A stretch of 64,000 nt of DNA from contig NZ_DGIR01000027.1 in NCBI RefSeq assembly GCF_002386445.1, forward strand, positions 209,883-273,882, in the 5' to 3' direction. Position numbers and translations under genes: made by a program. The notes below the pieces were generated by a model, which ran no database searches, was not told the DNA's origin, and saw only the letters and a program-made list of their open reading frames with translations. The DNA comes from Pseudomonas sp. UBA4617 (GTDB taxonomy: Bacteria; Pseudomonadota; Gammaproteobacteria; Pseudomonadales; Pseudomonadaceae). Shown here piece by piece: positions 63,026-64,000 of this stretch; the first letter of the stretch is position 1, and each line of letters opens with the position of its first letter.

Positions 63026-63790
63026 ATGACCCTGTTCTACCTGAAACTCATCGTGACCCCACTGCTGATGTGGGCCATTTCCCTCGCCTCGCGGCGCTGG
63101 GGTGGCCTGCTCGGCGGATTGCTATCCGGCCTGCCGGTTACCTCGGCGCTGGTGATGACCTTCCTGTGCCTGGAACAAGGCACCGACTTCGCCCTGGGCG
63201 CAGTGCCCGGCGCGCTGGGCGGCCTGGCCGCGGTGCAGGCCACCTACACGTTCTACCTGTTCGCCACGCACCGGCTCGGCCTTGCCCCGGCCGTGTTGCT
63301 GGCGATCCTGTTCTACGGCCTGGCTGCCTACGCGTTCACCCACTGGGGCAGCCTGTACGTGTCGATTGGCGTGGCGCTGCTGCTGATCGGCGTACTGATA
63401 CGCGCCAGCGGCCGCGAGCCCAAACCGGACACCCTGGCCCGCCCCCGGCATCGCTACTGGGAGATCCCCCTGCGCATGCTGTCGGCAACCGCGCTGCTGA
63501 TGCTCACCACCCACCTGGCCAGCTGGCTGGGGCCGGCGACCAGCGGGATGCTGGCGCCGATCCCGGTCATTGCCTGGCCATTGGTGGTGTTCGCCCATGT
63601 GCAGCATGGCCGCGCCGGGATGGCGGCGATGGTGCGCGGCAATGCGATTGGTGCGGTGGGGGTGATTGCGTTTTATCTGGTGATTGCGGGGCTGCTAGAG
63701 GCCTGGGGTGTTGCCATTGCCATCAGCCTGGCCATGGTTTGTGCCGTAGGGCTGACCATCGGGTTGGCGGCTGCGTTGCGACGGCGCTGA
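63026..63790 (+). CDS. Multi-spanning membrane protein of unknown function
   Basis: This 254-aa protein has about eight hydrophobic helices (LYLKLIVTPLLMWAIS-like first helix, LLGGLLSGLPVTSALVMTFL, LYVSIGVALLLIGVLI, AVGVIAFYLVIAGLLEAWGV). No catalytic motif is seen. The glycine-rich GGLLGGLLSGLPVTSA turn is distinctive and resembles small predicted transporters. ATG 63026 lies 64 nt after metY, so co-transcription is possible. The substrate or role is not recognised. Confidence 0.8.
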   Translation: MTLFYLKLIVTPLLMWAISLASRRWGGLLGGLLSGLPVTSALVMTFLCLEQGTDFALGAVPGALGGLAAVQATYTFYLFATHRLGLAPAVLLAILFYGLAAYAFTHWGSLYVSIGVALLLIGVLIRASGREPKPDTLARPRHRYWEIPLRMLSATALLMLTTHLASWLGPATSGMLAPIPVIAWPLVVFAHVQHGRAGMAAMVRGNAIGAVGVIAFYLVIAGLLEAWGVAIAISLAMVCAVGLTIGLAAALRRR

Positions 63791-63836
63791 GCCATCCGCC
63801 GCGCCTGCCCGAGCGGCATCCATCACTCAGAGAAGT

Positions 63837-63856
63837 TTCCTACAAGCTTTTAGGAA
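63837..63856. promoter_or_regulatory. Inverted repeat upstream of the last, partial gene
   Basis: TTCCTA (63837-63842) and TAGGAA (63851-63856) are perfect arms around an 8-nt spacer containing AAGCTT. It lies 77 bp before the next start codon and 46 bp after the membrane-protein stop. It could be an operator or a weak hairpin. Confidence 0.3.
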
Positions 63857-63933
63857 GACCAAAGCCGCTCTGGAAAGCGATTCCCCGTTAGTGTTCAGAG
63901 GCCGACAAGCCCCGGCCAACACGAGGATCGCCC

Positions 63934-64000
63934 ATGAGCATCAGTCAACGCATTGCCATCGCGGCGGCCGAAGCCGGCTTGCCGCACGACCAGTGCATGT
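63934..64000 (+). CDS. Start of a further gene, cut by the window edge
   Basis: ATG 63934 is preceded by ACGAGGATCGCCC, a good ribosome site, and is open to the edge for 22 codons (MSISQRIAIAAAEAGLPHDQ, then CM). There is too little sequence to name the product. Confidence 0.6.
   Translation, partial: MSISQRIAIAAAEAGLPHDQCM

Overview
The window reads as chromosome from a Pseudomonas putida-group bacterium. It has high GC, REP-type palindromes, many LysR/AraC regulators, a 3-dehydroshikimate dehydratase/HPPD-like fusion (QuiC), an L-DOPA decarboxylase and a very large type I-secreted haem peroxidase. From memory, the first part and the metY end resemble the P. putida KT2440 region around PP_2561 to PP_2528. 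That synteny is recollection, not a search. I see no rRNA, tRNA, CRISPR array, insertion sequence or prophage.

Layout. (1) 1-14.5 kb: a giant minus-strand gene, cut by the left edge, encodes a secreted protein with two animal-type haem peroxidase modules, each followed by RTX calcium repeats and Ig-like segments. A complete type I secretion operon (ABC ATPase, membrane fusion protein, TolC-like outer-membrane protein) diverges from it. (2) 14.5-21.8 kb: a methyltransferase relic, quiC, a metabolite:H+ symporter, DOPA decarboxylase, a LysR regulator and a YebC-family protein. (3) 21.9-25.7 kb: a FAD amine oxidase-like enzyme, an organophosphate-type MFS carrier and a divergent LysR regulator resembling those of aminoethylphosphonate loci. 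(4) 25.8-40.4 kb: mixed housekeeping and transport genes (DUF2784, Tam methyltransferase, GABA-type permease with a divergent MocR regulator, a WYL-type mini-regulator, GST, MFS/LysR pair, 5'-nucleotidase, SDR, OPT transporter, Nudix, DUF4432 protein). (5) 40.4-61.4 kb: an accessory zone of small redox or detoxification enzymes (isochorismatase-like, RidA, two quinone-oxidoreductase-like MDRs, four SDRs, an AhpD-like CMD protein, an esterase, LysE and EamA exporters) alternating with nine LysR/AraC regulators. A visibly lower-GC SDR-SDR-LysR-LysE segment lies at about 48.6-52.5 kb, and a tiny secreted protein made of 13-residue tandem repeats lies at 56 kb. (6) 61.7-64 kb: metY, a membrane protein and the first codons of another gene.

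How the genes fit together: the secretion operon very probably exports the giant peroxidase. QuiC and the neighbouring symporter form a shikimate/quinate uptake and catabolism pair that feeds protocatechuate. The 22-25 kb cluster looks like import plus oxidative deamination or demethylation of an amino-organophosphorus compound. The 40-61 kb zone consists largely of self-contained regulator-enzyme pairs. No single system here is clearly undescribed. The best leads are the doubled peroxidase-RTX architecture with its regular Ca-motif insertions, the candidate phosphonate cluster, the 13-residue repeat protein, the WYL-less regulator and the low-GC cassette with inverted repeat copies on its two sides.
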